This document shows, in pieces, positions 1 through 8,371 of a stretch of DNA of 50,206 nucleotides (within the stretch, counting starts at the first letter, position 1; each line of letters opens with the position of its first letter). Location: the NCBI GenBank assembly GCA_013152755.1, contig JAADFR010000148.1, positions 1 to 50,206 on the forward strand, read 5' to 3'. The position numbers and the translations under genes were made by a program. This stretch comes from Alphaproteobacteria bacterium (GTDB lineage Bacteria; Pseudomonadota; Alphaproteobacteria; Sphingomonadales; Emcibacteraceae). The notes under the pieces were generated by a model that searched no databases, was not told the DNA's origin, and was given only the letters and a program-made list of their open reading frames with translations.

Positions 1-972
1 CACATGAGAAGGCTTGACCTTGCCCGATGAGCAGGCCGAACCGGCACTGACACATATGCCCGCTAAATCAAAGGCCATGACCTGCGTTTCACTGGACACG
101 CCCGGCATAAGAATCGTTGATGTATTGGGCAGCCTGTTTGCCCCGGCCCCGTAAAAGATAACGTTCGGCGCGTGATCCTTTATACGCTGTTCCATTTGGC
201 CGCGCAATTCTTTGATCCGGGGCATGTGGTTCAGGCTTTCCGGCACCAGTTCAGCGGCCTTGGCAAATCCGGCAATACCGGCGAGATTTTCTGTTCCTGC
301 TCGCCGTCCGGCCTCCTGACCACCGCCTGTTGCTATGGACGGCATATCAATCTTCTCAAGGGCTATTAAGGCCCCAACGCCTTGCGGCCCCCCCATCTTG
401 TGCGCAGACAGAGACAGCATATCAACCCCGAGGGCTCTGAAATCCACGGGGATTTTACCAAAGGCCTGAATGGCGTCCGTGTGAAACATTGTCCCACTTT
501 TGTGGGCGATGGAACTCAGGGCGGCAATATCCTGAATAACCCCTGTCTCATTATTGGCCAGCATAATGGAAACAAGTGTTTTCTCCGGTGCCTGTTTTAC
601 GGCAGTTTCCAGAATATCCGGGGTGATAAGACCGTTTTGATCAACAGGGAGCCAATCTATAGTGCCGGTGAAATTCTTTTCTATGCCGCTTATGGAATCA
701 TGTTCGGTGATGGAAAGAATAAGATGGTCAAATCCGGCGGCTTTCAGGGCAATATTATTGGCTTCGGTTCCGCCGCCGGTAAATATGATTTTCTGGGGGC
801 GGCAGTTTATTTGCTCTGCAATGGTCTGACGGGCATTTTCCAGTATGGTTTTTGCCGCCCTGCCCTTGCCATGAACAGAGGACGGATTGCCGCCAATTTT
901 CATGACCCGGGTCATTTCATCTATGACAGGGGGCTTTATGGGGGTGGTAGCATTATGATCCAGATAAATCAT
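1..972 (-). CDS. Cysteine desulfurase (IscS/NifS class), C-terminus cut by window edge
   Basis: This is a PLP-dependent class V aminotransferase that removes sulfur from cysteine for Fe-S cluster assembly. The minus-strand frame is open from an ATG at 972 to the window edge, giving 324 codons; the family is usually about 380 residues. It starts MIYLDHNATTP. It carries the PLP-lysine motif SLSAHKMGGPQG and the flexible catalytic-cysteine loop SAGSACSSGK near the edge. The start lies 4 nt after the cysE stop, so the two genes are cotranscribed. In alphaproteobacteria this COG1104-type desulfurase usually precedes sufBCDS, so a suf cluster probably continues to the left; that is inference. Confidence 0.95.
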   Translation of the reverse strand, partial: MIYLDHNATTPIKPPVIDEMTRVMKIGGNPSSVHGKGRAAKTILENARQTIAEQINCRPQKIIFTGGGTEANNIALKAAGFDHLILSITEHDSISGIEKNFTGTIDWLPVDQNGLITPDILETAVKQAPEKTLVSIMLANNETGVIQDIAALSSIAHKSGTMFHTDAIQAFGKIPVDFRALGVDMLSLSAHKMGGPQGVGALIALEKIDMPSIATGGGQEAGRRAGTENLAGIAGFAKAAELVPESLNHMPRIKELRGQMEQRIKDHAPNVIFYGAGANRLPNTSTILMPGVSSETQVMAFDLAGICVSAGSACSSGKVKPSHV

Positions 973-976
973 TTCA

Positions 977-1717
977 TCAGGCGACTGTGTCGGACTTTGA
1001 CGCTTTGGTGGTGGATTTGCGGGGTTTTGGGGTTTTGGCTATTTCCTGAGCTTCCCGCTCAGCCAATTCGGTTTCAAGCTCCTCAACCCGGCTTTTCAGG
1101 CCGCATACCATGTCAAACATCCCCTCCAGCGATCGGGCGATGGGATCGGGCAGGTCATCGGTGGTCATACCATAAGCACAAAAATCTTTTTGCCCTTTCT
1201 GTTTTGCCGGTTGAACGGCCTTTGCCGGAATACCAATAACGGTAGAATTTTCTGCTACAGGCTTGACGACCACGGCGTTTGAGCCCACACGGGCATTCCG
1301 GCCCACCAGAATAGGCCCCAGAATTTTAGCACCTGCGCCAACGATTACGCCGTCTTCCAATGTGGGGTGCCTTTTGCCGCCTTCCAGAGAGGTTCCACCA
1401 AGGGTAACTCCTTGATAGAGCGTTACATTATCGCCAACTTCTGCGGTTTCGCCAATGACGATGCCCATGCCATGATCAAAGAATACGCCTTTGCCCAGTT
1501 TAGCTCCGGGATGAATTTCAATACCGCTGAGAAAGCGCCCCATATGGGAGATAAAGCGGCCAAGGGTATGAAAGCCATTTTCCCATGCCCAATGCCCAAT
1601 GCGGTAATAGATCAGCGCATGTACGCCGGGATAGGAAATAAGGGCATCCAGTTTTGATTTAGCAGCCGGATCACGCGCCAGAACTACTGAAATATCGTGG
1701 CGTATATTGTCGAACAT
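977..1717 (-). CDS. cysE: Serine O-acetyltransferase
   Basis: This enzyme acetylates L-serine with acetyl-CoA to O-acetylserine, the committed step of cysteine synthesis in the cytoplasm. The 246-residue protein has the left-handed beta-helix hexapeptide repeats in its middle, with the catalytic-histidine segment HPGAKLGKG, the loop [12 protein letters not shown] and the following [15 protein letters not shown]. The tail from about residue 215 is a charged, probably coiled extension ending rich in Lys and Thr. It has the length of short CysE or EpsC-type enzymes rather than the longer enteric form. Its stop is 4 nt from the cysteine desulfurase start, coupling cysteine supply to sulfur mobilisation. 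No clear promoter was found in the 210-nt divergent region on this strand. Confidence 0.95.
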   Translation of the reverse strand: MFDNIRHDISVVLARDPAAKSKLDALISYPGVHALIYYRIGHWAWENGFHTLGRFISHMGRFLSGIEIHPGAKLGKGVFFDHGMGIVIGETAEVGDNVTLYQGVTLGGTSLEGGKRHPTLEDGVIVGAGAKILGPILVGRNARVGSNAVVVKPVAENSTVIGIPAKAVQPAKQKGQKDFCAYGMTTDDLPDPIARSLEGMFDMVCGLKSRVEELETELAEREAQEIAKTPKPRKSTTKASKSDTVA

Positions 1718-1841
1718 ATATAATACCTAATTCTATACTTGCATTTGATAGGTGCTTTTATGTTATAAAACACAGATTCGGCAAGTTTTGGTCAAGCGTT
1801 ACAAACTATTATACTTCATATAGGTTTAACGGACAAAAACG

Positions 1842-1882
1842 TCAAGGTGTGACCTTGATAACAGGATATTTGATATTATATC
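1842..1882 (+). promoter_or_regulatory. Putative hydrolase promoter with a 17-bp operator-like palindrome
   Basis: A perfect inverted repeat, TCAAGGTGTGACCTTGA (7-bp arms, 3-nt centre), lies at 1842-1858. It overlaps a candidate -35 box TTGATA (1855-1860), which is followed after 16 nt by TATATC (1877-1882). The element sits in the 210-nt region between divergent cysE and the hydrolase. A regulator bound here could control the hydrolase and perhaps the cysE/desulfurase side. The palindrome is seen directly; the promoter and regulator are inferred. Confidence 0.45.
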
Positions 1883-1927
1883 ACGTATATGCTGGCCCAA
1901 ATATTTATTTAAGGAATAAATACTAAT

Positions 1928-2569
1928 ATGCCTGAGGTTATTTTCGGCGGTCCTGATGGTCGTCTAGAGGGTCGTTATCAAGCAGGAAAAGGCGATAATC
2001 CGCCCATAGCTCTGATACTTCATTCCGACCCTCAGTTCGGTAGCAACATGAACCATAAGGTCTGTTACTATCTTTATCATTCATTCAAGCGGCGTGGCTT
2101 TGCGGTTTTACGGTTTAATTTCCGTGGTGTGGGCCGCAGTCAGGGCAACTTTGATGACGGTATCGGCGAACTGAGTGATGCTGCGGCGGCACTGGACTGG
2201 ATTCAATCCCATAACCGGGATGCGTCAAGCTGCTGGATTGCCGGCTATTCTTTTGGGGCGTGGATCGGGATGCAGCTTTTGATGCGCCGTCCTGAAATTC
2301 AGGGCTTCTTGTCCGTATCCCCACCGGCGAATCTCTATGATTTCAGTTTCCTTGCTCCCTGCCCTGCTTCGGGTCAAGTCATTCAGGGTACGTCGGATAC
2401 TGTTGTCTCAGAGGCCGCAGTTCAGAAACTAGTGGATAAATTACAGGCCCAGAAAAGCATTGACGTTCAATATGACAAGATAGAAGGTGCCGACCATCTG
2501 TATCTTGATCATCATGCGCCTTTGGTTCAGCGGGTTGATAAATATCTAACCGCGCGTCTGGGCTATTAG
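1928..2569 (+). CDS. Alpha/beta hydrolase (COG2945 type)
   Basis: This is a small cytoplasmic alpha/beta-fold hydrolase of 213 residues whose substrate is unknown. The nucleophile elbow GYSFGAW places Ser near residue 108. The Asp in QGTSDTVV (about 157) and the His in GADHLYLDHH (about 190) complete a plausible triad. The segment HSDPQFGSNMNHKV is typical of the COG2945 family, whose members often sit beside suf or cysteine desulfurase genes in alphaproteobacteria, as here. The AAGGAA upstream lies rather far from the ATG. The 3' end overlaps anmK convergently by 4 nt (2566-2569). Confidence 0.85.
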   Translation: MPEVIFGGPDGRLEGRYQAGKGDNPPIALILHSDPQFGSNMNHKVCYYLYHSFKRRGFAVLRFNFRGVGRSQGNFDDGIGELSDAAAALDWIQSHNRDASSCWIAGYSFGAWIGMQLLMRRPEIQGFLSVSPPANLYDFSFLAPCPASGQVIQGTSDTVVSEAAVQKLVDKLQAQKSIDVQYDKIEGADHLYLDHHAPLVQRVDKYLTARLGY

Positions 2570-3687
2570 GGTTTGTGTAAAGTGCCGCCGGGAACAGGAT
2601 GGGTAACGCCCGTTGTTCCCGGGAAGGTTATGGGCAGCCCTTTCAGGTGACGACAGGCCAGAAAGGCAAAGGCTTCCGCCTCCATAAAATCGCCCTGCCA
2701 GCCAAGAATTTCCACAGGATCAACCGGAATATCCATCTCGCCCAACTTAATCATGAGCGTTTTGTTATGGCGCCCACCGCCGCAAACATAGATATGTTCA
2801 GGCCGCTCAGGACAATGGCTTAGGGCTATTTCAATTGATTTCATCGTAAAGTCCAGCAATGTGGCGGCCCCATCTGCCAAATTTAATGTGTTCAGCCCGG
2901 GTGTTTTGAAGGCCTGACGGTCTAGGGATTTTGGCGGTGTCTTATAAAAATAGGAATTTTCCATCCATTCTGTGACCATAGAATGACGAACGCTGCCCTG
3001 CGCAGAAATTACGCCATCCCGGTCCATAGGCTCCCCCCTGTGCCGCATGATCCAGTCATCCAGCAAGGCATTGCCCGGCCCCGTGTCAAAGGCCAGCATA
3101 CTGCCCTCATGGTCACTGTTGATCCAGGTGATATTACCCACCCCGCCAATATTCAGAACAGCCACCGGATAGTCTGTATCATTATGGTTCTTTAACAGAG
3201 CCTGATGATATATGGGGACAAGCGGTGCGCCCTGCCCGCCATGTTTTACGTCATTACGTCTGAAATCATTTACCACCGGGATATTACTTTCAGTGGCCAA
3301 AAGTTGTCCGTCCCCGATCTGCCAGGTCCAGCCATCATCCGGCCTGTGGAGCAGGGTCTGACCATGGAAACCGATAACATCAACATCCCTGTCACTCAGA
3401 TCATTGGCTTTGAGGACTTGGGATATGGCCGTGGCATGTATCATGGTCAGGCCGCGTTCCAGTTGATCAATGGTTGTATCCTGATGTTTGGGATGGCCCA
3501 GTTTCTCCGCCGTCATCATGGCCTGTGCGATTTGGTGACGAAAATCCGGTGCATAGGGAATATGCACGGCTTTCAATACCGCCTTGACATGATGGCCATC
3601 GCTCTCAATCAAAGCACAATCGACCCCGTCCATAGAGGTGCCGCTCATCAATCCTATGGCTAAAAAATGATTTTCCGCTAGAGTCAA
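2566..3687 (-). CDS. anmK: Anhydro-N-acetylmuramic acid kinase
   Basis: AnmK phosphorylates and opens 1,6-anhydro-MurNAc released during cell-wall turnover, feeding the recycling pathway in the cytoplasm. The family signatures are clear: [15 protein letters not shown] at the N-terminus, [23 protein letters not shown] and [13 protein letters not shown]. The open frame runs much further upstream (to 4218), but that part lies over tyrS and has no family similarity. I chose TTG at 3687, giving 373 residues, the normal family size, and a start 13 codons before the MSGTS motif. A GGA triplet stands about 10 nt upstream. The start codon is therefore not certain. It is divergent from tyrS. Confidence 0.92.
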   Translation of the reverse strand: MTLAENHFLAIGLMSGTSMDGVDCALIESDGHHVKAVLKAVHIPYAPDFRHQIAQAMMTAEKLGHPKHQDTTIDQLERGLTMIHATAISQVLKANDLSDRDVDVIGFHGQTLLHRPDDGWTWQIGDGQLLATESNIPVVNDFRRNDVKHGGQGAPLVPIYHQALLKNHNDTDYPVAVLNIGGVGNITWINSDHEGSMLAFDTGPGNALLDDWIMRHRGEPMDRDGVISAQGSVRHSMVTEWMENSYFYKTPPKSLDRQAFKTPGLNTLNLADGAATLLDFTMKSIEIALSHCPERPEHIYVCGGGRHNKTLMIKLGEMDIPVDPVEILGWQGDFMEAEAFAFLACRHLKGLPITFPGTTGVTHPVPGGTLHKP

Positions 3688-3759
3688 TTCAAGTTTCCGT
3701 TTCTTATTTTGCTCAAGATATGGTACATGATGCGCCAGTTTATGGGAAAAGAAAAAGTA

Positions 3760-5031
3760 ATGACCAACGATATAGATAATTTTACCCCCAAGTCCGATTT
3801 TCTGCGGACCATGAAAGAGCGGGGCTTCATTCACCAATGTACGGACCTGTCCACGTTGGACGGAAAATTGTTGCAGGGCGGCCTGCCCGCTTATATCGGG
3901 TTTGACTGTACTGCAACCAGCCTGCATGTGGGTAATATGGTACAGATCATGATGTTGCGCCATTTGCAGAAATGCGGCCATAAACCCATTGTCCTGATGG
4001 GCGGCGGCACGACCCGTATTGGCGATCCCACGGGCCGGGATGAAAGCCGTAAAATGCTCAGCGATGAAGGCATTATGGCCAATATGGCGGGCATTCGGTC
4101 CGTATTTGAAAAATACCTGATCTTTGGTGACGGGCCGACCGATGCCATTATGGTCAATAATGCCGACTGGCTGGACAAGCTGAATTATATTGAATTTCTG
4201 CGGGATATGGGCACCCATTTCACCATCAACCGGATGCTTACCTTTGACAGTGTGAAGTTACGGCTGGAACGTGAACAGCCCATGACTTTTCTGGAATTCA
4301 ATTATATGATTCTTCAGGCCTATGACTATCTGGAATTGGGTCGTCTGAATGAGTGCCTGTTGCAGATGGGCGGCTCTGATCAATGGGGCAATATCATTAA
4401 CGGTGTTGAGTTGAACCGGCGGGTTGACGGGCGGGAAGTTTTTGGCCTGACCACACCGCTTGTGACCCTTGCCAGCGGTCAGAAGATGGGCAAAAGCCTC
4501 AGCGGTGCCGTATGGCTCAATGATGATATGCTGTCGTCCTATGATTTCTGGCAGTTCTGGCGTAATACGGCGGATGCGGATGTGGGTAAATTCCTGCGCC
4601 TGTTCACCGAATTGCCCATGGCGGAAATCGAACGGCTGGAAAAGCTGGAAGGCGCGGATATTAATGAGGCCAAGAAAATTTTGGCCAATGAAGCGACCAC
4701 GCTCTGTCACGGTGCAAAAGCCGCACGGACAGCAGAAGAAACAGCCCGGCAGGCTTTTGAACAGAAATCACTGTCCGCTGATTTGCCGACAGTATCCGTA
4801 GCAAAAACTGATCTGGAAAAGGGCATTTCCATTGGTGACCTCTATGTGACGGCTGGGCTGACAAAGTCAAAGGGTGAAGCGCGGCGTTTGATTAAACAGG
4901 GCGGGGCCAGATTGAATGATGACAGGATTTCTGATGGTGAAACGGTCATAACGCTGAAACAGCTTAACAGCGAAGGCACGATAAAATTATCTGCCGGCAA
5001 GAAAAAACATATTCTGATTAAACCGGAATAA
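3760..5031 (+). CDS. tyrS: Tyrosyl-tRNA synthetase
   Basis: This class I aminoacyl-tRNA synthetase charges tRNA-Tyr. It has the HIGH-like motif LHVGN, the tyrosine-binding region [26 protein letters not shown], and the KMSKS-like loop KMGKS. A C-terminal S4 RNA-binding domain ([25 protein letters not shown]) follows. Starting at the ATG at 3760 gives 423 residues, close to the E. coli enzyme. Upstream in-frame ATGs at 3709 and 3742 would add residues without family likeness. The GGGAAAAG stretch before 3760 is a weak ribosome site. It ends 3 nt before the convergent AsmA-like gene. Confidence 0.95.
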   Translation: MTNDIDNFTPKSDFLRTMKERGFIHQCTDLSTLDGKLLQGGLPAYIGFDCTATSLHVGNMVQIMMLRHLQKCGHKPIVLMGGGTTRIGDPTGRDESRKMLSDEGIMANMAGIRSVFEKYLIFGDGPTDAIMVNNADWLDKLNYIEFLRDMGTHFTINRMLTFDSVKLRLEREQPMTFLEFNYMILQAYDYLELGRLNECLLQMGGSDQWGNIINGVELNRRVDGREVFGLTTPLVTLASGQKMGKSLSGAVWLNDDMLSSYDFWQFWRNTADADVGKFLRLFTELPMAEIERLEKLEGADINEAKKILANEATTLCHGAKAARTAEETARQAFEQKSLSADLPTVSVAKTDLEKGISIGDLYVTAGLTKSKGEARRLIKQGGARLNDDRISDGETVITLKQLNSEGTIKLSAGKKKHILIKPE

Positions 5032-5034
5032 TAT

Positions 5035-8000
5035 TTATTTTTTCGGTTTTTTATTTTTTTGCGCGGGCTGCGTATTGGGAATTATTTTTTGCATTTCTTC
5101 GGCCTGTTCACGCAGGGTTTTCTTTTTGGATCCACCAATGGCACTGAACAGACTGCGAAATATGCCGGGGGCCAATGCCGCCAGCGGATTGATTTTGATT
5201 GTCGGATCGTCCAAAGGACCGCTGATACTGTAGGTCGCCGCAAAAATACCCTGCCCTTTTCCGCCGGTCAATAATGTGCCGATAAGAGGGATATTGCCCA
5301 GAAATGAATTCAGGCCGTAAGCCGGTATCAGGGTGCCGGAAATACTCATTTCATCATAAGCCTGATCAACAGCGCCTTCCATCGTAATGCCAAGGCTCGA
5401 CCCCCTTGCGCGTCCTTTGGTTATTTCCATTACCCCGTTATAGGTCCGAAATTCCATGGAAAAAGTATTAAAAACCAGGCCGCCTCTTTTCAGTTCCTCC
5501 TGTGCTTTTTTAAATTTTTTCTCGGCCAGAAGCTTGGAAAATTCCGGTGTATCAATCACTTTGAATTTTTTGGCTTCCGCATGACCGCCAAGGGAAATTC
5601 CCCGTTCATGCTTGACCATATCGGCGACAACCTTCATATCGCCGCCAATACCAATGTTGAACATGCCAAGCCCCCTGAGTGCCTGCCCGGCATCATTGCT
5701 GGTAAATTCTAGTTTACGGTTGTCCCCCTCTGGCTTGACGGTAACTTTAATAAATTTATCCTCTGCCAATTTGCCATCGAAGGTAATATGGGTAAAGTCC
5801 TGGGCCCGGTATATGGCCGCCATATTTGTTTCTTTAATATGAACATTGTTATTGGTCAGTAGGTCATCGACCTCGGCCTCAAGATTAAAATCAGGCAGGC
5901 TTATTTTTTCTTCGTCACCGCCATTACTGAGCATAATTTCGATAAGGGGGGCCGCGTCAAAGGATTTTCCAGTCAGGGACGACAAATAATATTTCTTCTG
6001 TGCATTCCATTCCATGAGCATGACAATGTCCGTGTCTTTCATGACAAGTTTTGGAATGAAGAAGCGGGTTACCCATTCATCAACCATATCAATTTCAAGG
6101 TCCGCGCGCAGTGTTTCGCTATACAGGGCAATATTCCGGATATTTATCCTGCCCGGACCGTCGAAAAGCAAATCAAAATCAACAAGTCCCGCTTTGCCTT
6201 TCTCTTTTTGCCAGCCAATGGGCGCAAAAATGCTTTTGCTGTTCATAAGGTCGAATTGGCCGGACCCTTTCACTATGGTGCCTCCTTTACCAAAAAGAGA
6301 CAGATCAATCTCGACTGGTCCTTCAATATAGGGGTCAAAAGGAAGATGCAATTGTTCCCATTCCGCGCCTTCTATGAGACCATTTATGACATATTTGGTT
6401 GGCAGCTTTTCTTCTTTGTTAAAATTCTCAAGCCATTTTGTTTTCAGTTTAACGCCGTTAAGAATAATCTCTCCCTCTGACATAATGCCCTTGCCGTCCA
6501 CAAACATATGCATCCGGCCATCATTAATGGCCAGACTTTCCGTGAGTTTTGGAATAGAAAGGGTATCAATATCTGCGGAAACTTTAAAGGTTACATCCCG
6601 CAAAGATATTTTCTTGAGCAATGGAAACTGTAAGGACAGGGTAGCCTTGGCCTGCCCGGTAATGCTCCCCTGTTTGATGCCGTATTTGGTTGGATAACCA
6701 AGGGGCTTATAGTCAATAACGCGGAGAATTTCTTCCACAGTCCCTTCCATATCCAACGTAATTTGTGCAATTCCCTTGCCTTTAATATGGATGTCAGAAA
6801 ATAAAAGGTCAGCCTTTTTAACGGTCAATTGATCAATTTTGCCATTGGATGCAATAAGATGAAACGTATGCAGGTTTAAGACCGCCCGCCCCCCTATACC
6901 AGTTAACATGGGCATAGGGCGTAAGTAATGGGCGTTGATATTGTTAAAATCAAACTTGAAGACCATAACATCAGGCGGCAAAACAAGTTTGGCTGGGATA
7001 TTCTCATCTGGAACGGCAGGCCACATTTCAGGTTCAATATAAATGTCCAGTTGCCCCTCCTGAACAATGCCGCCGTCAATATTTTTGGCAATCCATTTAT
7101 AGGCCCCCTTGCCAAACTGGCCTGGCCAATATGTTTTAAGATCCAAAAAGGGTAAATCTCGAATATCGGCCTTAATCGCGATGCCCGGACGGTCTGTAGA
7201 GCCATATAATAATCCGGACCCACTCACATATGTTTGCCCCAGTTGCAGGGATATTTCATCCAGAACAATGGAGCTTTCTTTTTTGACTATATGCCCGTTC
7301 AAGGCCGCAGATGTTATTTTTAGTGGTTCCGGGTATATTTTTCCGGGGTTAATTAACCCCTCCCCCAAAGATAAATTAAAGGCCACTACGGGAATGTTAA
7401 AATTCTGGTCAATTTTAAATTCGATATTCCCCTTTGAGGGAACATCCATATCAGCCAGCCCGGACAAGGCTGCCACGCTTCCCGCCAGCGCCGATGGTCT
7501 TAAATCGGAAAATTCCAATGTAGTGATGGCTTCTTTTTTATCATTGTCAAACAGAAGGTAAAAATCTATGGGCATAATACGGCTGGTCGCCATATTTATG
7601 TCACCGGAAAGATTAACACTTAATCCGCTATCGGTCCGTTGTAGATTAAGCTGGGCAGAGGGTATCTGCCATTGTTGGCCTGACAATTGATCATTAAGGG
7701 TTATTTTGGTGTCCAGGAGTGAAACCTGTCGCAAATAGCCCGCCATACGGGACGATTGCGGCGGCGAAAGCAATTGCTGCGCCATTTTAAAAGGCAAACT
7801 GTTTGAATTCTGTATATTCCTCAGGAAAGCCTCAAGCTTTTCCATGAAAGGCCGGTCGTCTTTGGATTCCCAGACGTCAGGGCCAAGGGTATAATCTATG
7901 GACAGGCCGGTTATGGAAACATTGGTCGGGGCAAGCAAACCCCGCAACATAGCCAACCCGCTGAAACGGGCGCTTACTTCGGGCACATTCAGGGTAAAAT

Positions 8001-8301
8001 TCGTCGTCCTGTTTTTTATTTCAACTTCATAGAAAATTATTTCAAGGCCGCTGGCCCCGGCATAGGATGAGCGTTCTTCCTTTTGCCAGATTAAGACCGC
8101 ATCGCGGAAATCTACATTGACGTCCTCCTGATAGGAGGCCAATGCCTGTTTCAAATATTCCCCGGCCCAATCCAGAGCTATAGGTCCAATACTTAGCCGC
8201 CACCCCAGCAGAATGATCATCAATGCGCTGGCTGAAAAAAAGCCCAGAAGTATTTTTAATGTTAAGGCGTATCGTTTCAAATTATAATTCTCTATAATCA
8301 C
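5035..8301 (-). CDS. AsmA-like/DUF3971 envelope protein (YhdP-related)
   Basis: This 1088-residue protein has one N-terminal membrane segment (about residues 13-33) followed by a very long periplasmic region made of repeating beta-rich segments. The C-terminal part, from about residue 950 (AEAKKFKVIDTPEFSKLL through ISGPLDDPTIKINPLAALAPG), is the AsmA-like C-terminal domain. The family includes YhdP and TamB, bridge-like proteins implicated in moving phospholipid from inner to outer membrane. The tail is short and basic (KKTLREQAEE, KNKKPKK). The start is GTG at 8301, since no in-frame ATG precedes the membrane segment, and the ribosome site is weak. The gene is divergent from glnE. Family assignment is firm; the exact role is inferred from the family. 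Confidence 0.85.
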   Translation of the reverse strand: MIIENYNLKRYALTLKILLGFFSASALMIILLGWRLSIGPIALDWAGEYLKQALASYQEDVNVDFRDAVLIWQKEERSSYAGASGLEIIFYEVEIKNRTTNFTLNVPEVSARFSGLAMLRGLLAPTNVSITGLSIDYTLGPDVWESKDDRPFMEKLEAFLRNIQNSNSLPFKMAQQLLSPPQSSRMAGYLRQVSLLDTKITLNDQLSGQQWQIPSAQLNLQRTDSGLSVNLSGDINMATSRIMPIDFYLLFDNDKKEAITTLEFSDLRPSALAGSVAALSGLADMDVPSKGNIEFKIDQNFNIPVVAFNLSLGEGLINPGKIYPEPLKITSAALNGHIVKKESSIVLDEISLQLGQTYVSGSGLLYGSTDRPGIAIKADIRDLPFLDLKTYWPGQFGKGAYKWIAKNIDGGIVQEGQLDIYIEPEMWPAVPDENIPAKLVLPPDVMVFKFDFNNINAHYLRPMPMLTGIGGRAVLNLHTFHLIASNGKIDQLTVKKADLLFSDIHIKGKGIAQITLDMEGTVEEILRVIDYKPLGYPTKYGIKQGSITGQAKATLSLQFPLLKKISLRDVTFKVSADIDTLSIPKLTESLAINDGRMHMFVDGKGIMSEGEIILNGVKLKTKWLENFNKEEKLPTKYVINGLIEGAEWEQLHLPFDPYIEGPVEIDLSLFGKGGTIVKGSGQFDLMNSKSIFAPIGWQKEKGKAGLVDFDLLFDGPGRINIRNIALYSETLRADLEIDMVDEWVTRFFIPKLVMKDTDIVMLMEWNAQKKYYLSSLTGKSFDAAPLIEIMLSNGGDEEKISLPDFNLEAEVDDLLTNNNVHIKETNMAAIYRAQDFTHITFDGKLAEDKFIKVTVKPEGDNRKLEFTSNDAGQALRGLGMFNIGIGGDMKVVADMVKHERGISLGGHAEAKKFKVIDTPEFSKLLAEKKFKKAQEELKRGGLVFNTFSMEFRTYNGVMEITKGRARGSSLGITMEGAVDQAYDEMSISGTLIPAYGLNSFLGNIPLIGTLLTGGKGQGIFAATYSISGPLDDPTIKINPLAALAPGIFRSLFSAIGGSKKKTLREQAEEMQKIIPNTQPAQKNKKPKK

Positions 8302-8304
8302 ATT

Positions 8305-8326
8305 TTGCAGATATTATAGCCTGCAA
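8305..8326. promoter_or_regulatory. Divergent promoter region with dyad TTGCAG-N10-CTGCAA
   Basis: The 70-nt gap between the AsmA-like gene and glnE holds an inverted repeat, TTGCAG and CTGCAA separated by 10 nt. A TATAAT-like box for each direction lies in or beside it: TATAAT on the minus strand inside the spacer, and TATATAAT near 8333-8340 on the plus strand. The dyad is well placed to affect both genes. The repeat is seen; a regulatory role is inferred. Confidence 0.35.
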
Positions 8327-8371
8327 CACTCTATATAATAAAAACTTGACCTAATTAAGGTGCTGAACTTT

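Noticed and set aside
382-1239. 285-codon plus-strand reading frame
   Set aside because: It is antisense to the cysteine desulfurase and cysE, both with clear catalytic motifs, and its own product is nonsensical.
3688-4218. Extra 177 codons at the N-terminus of anmK
   Set aside because: They lie over tyrS on the other strand and have no family likeness; the anmK domain starts right after TTG 3687.
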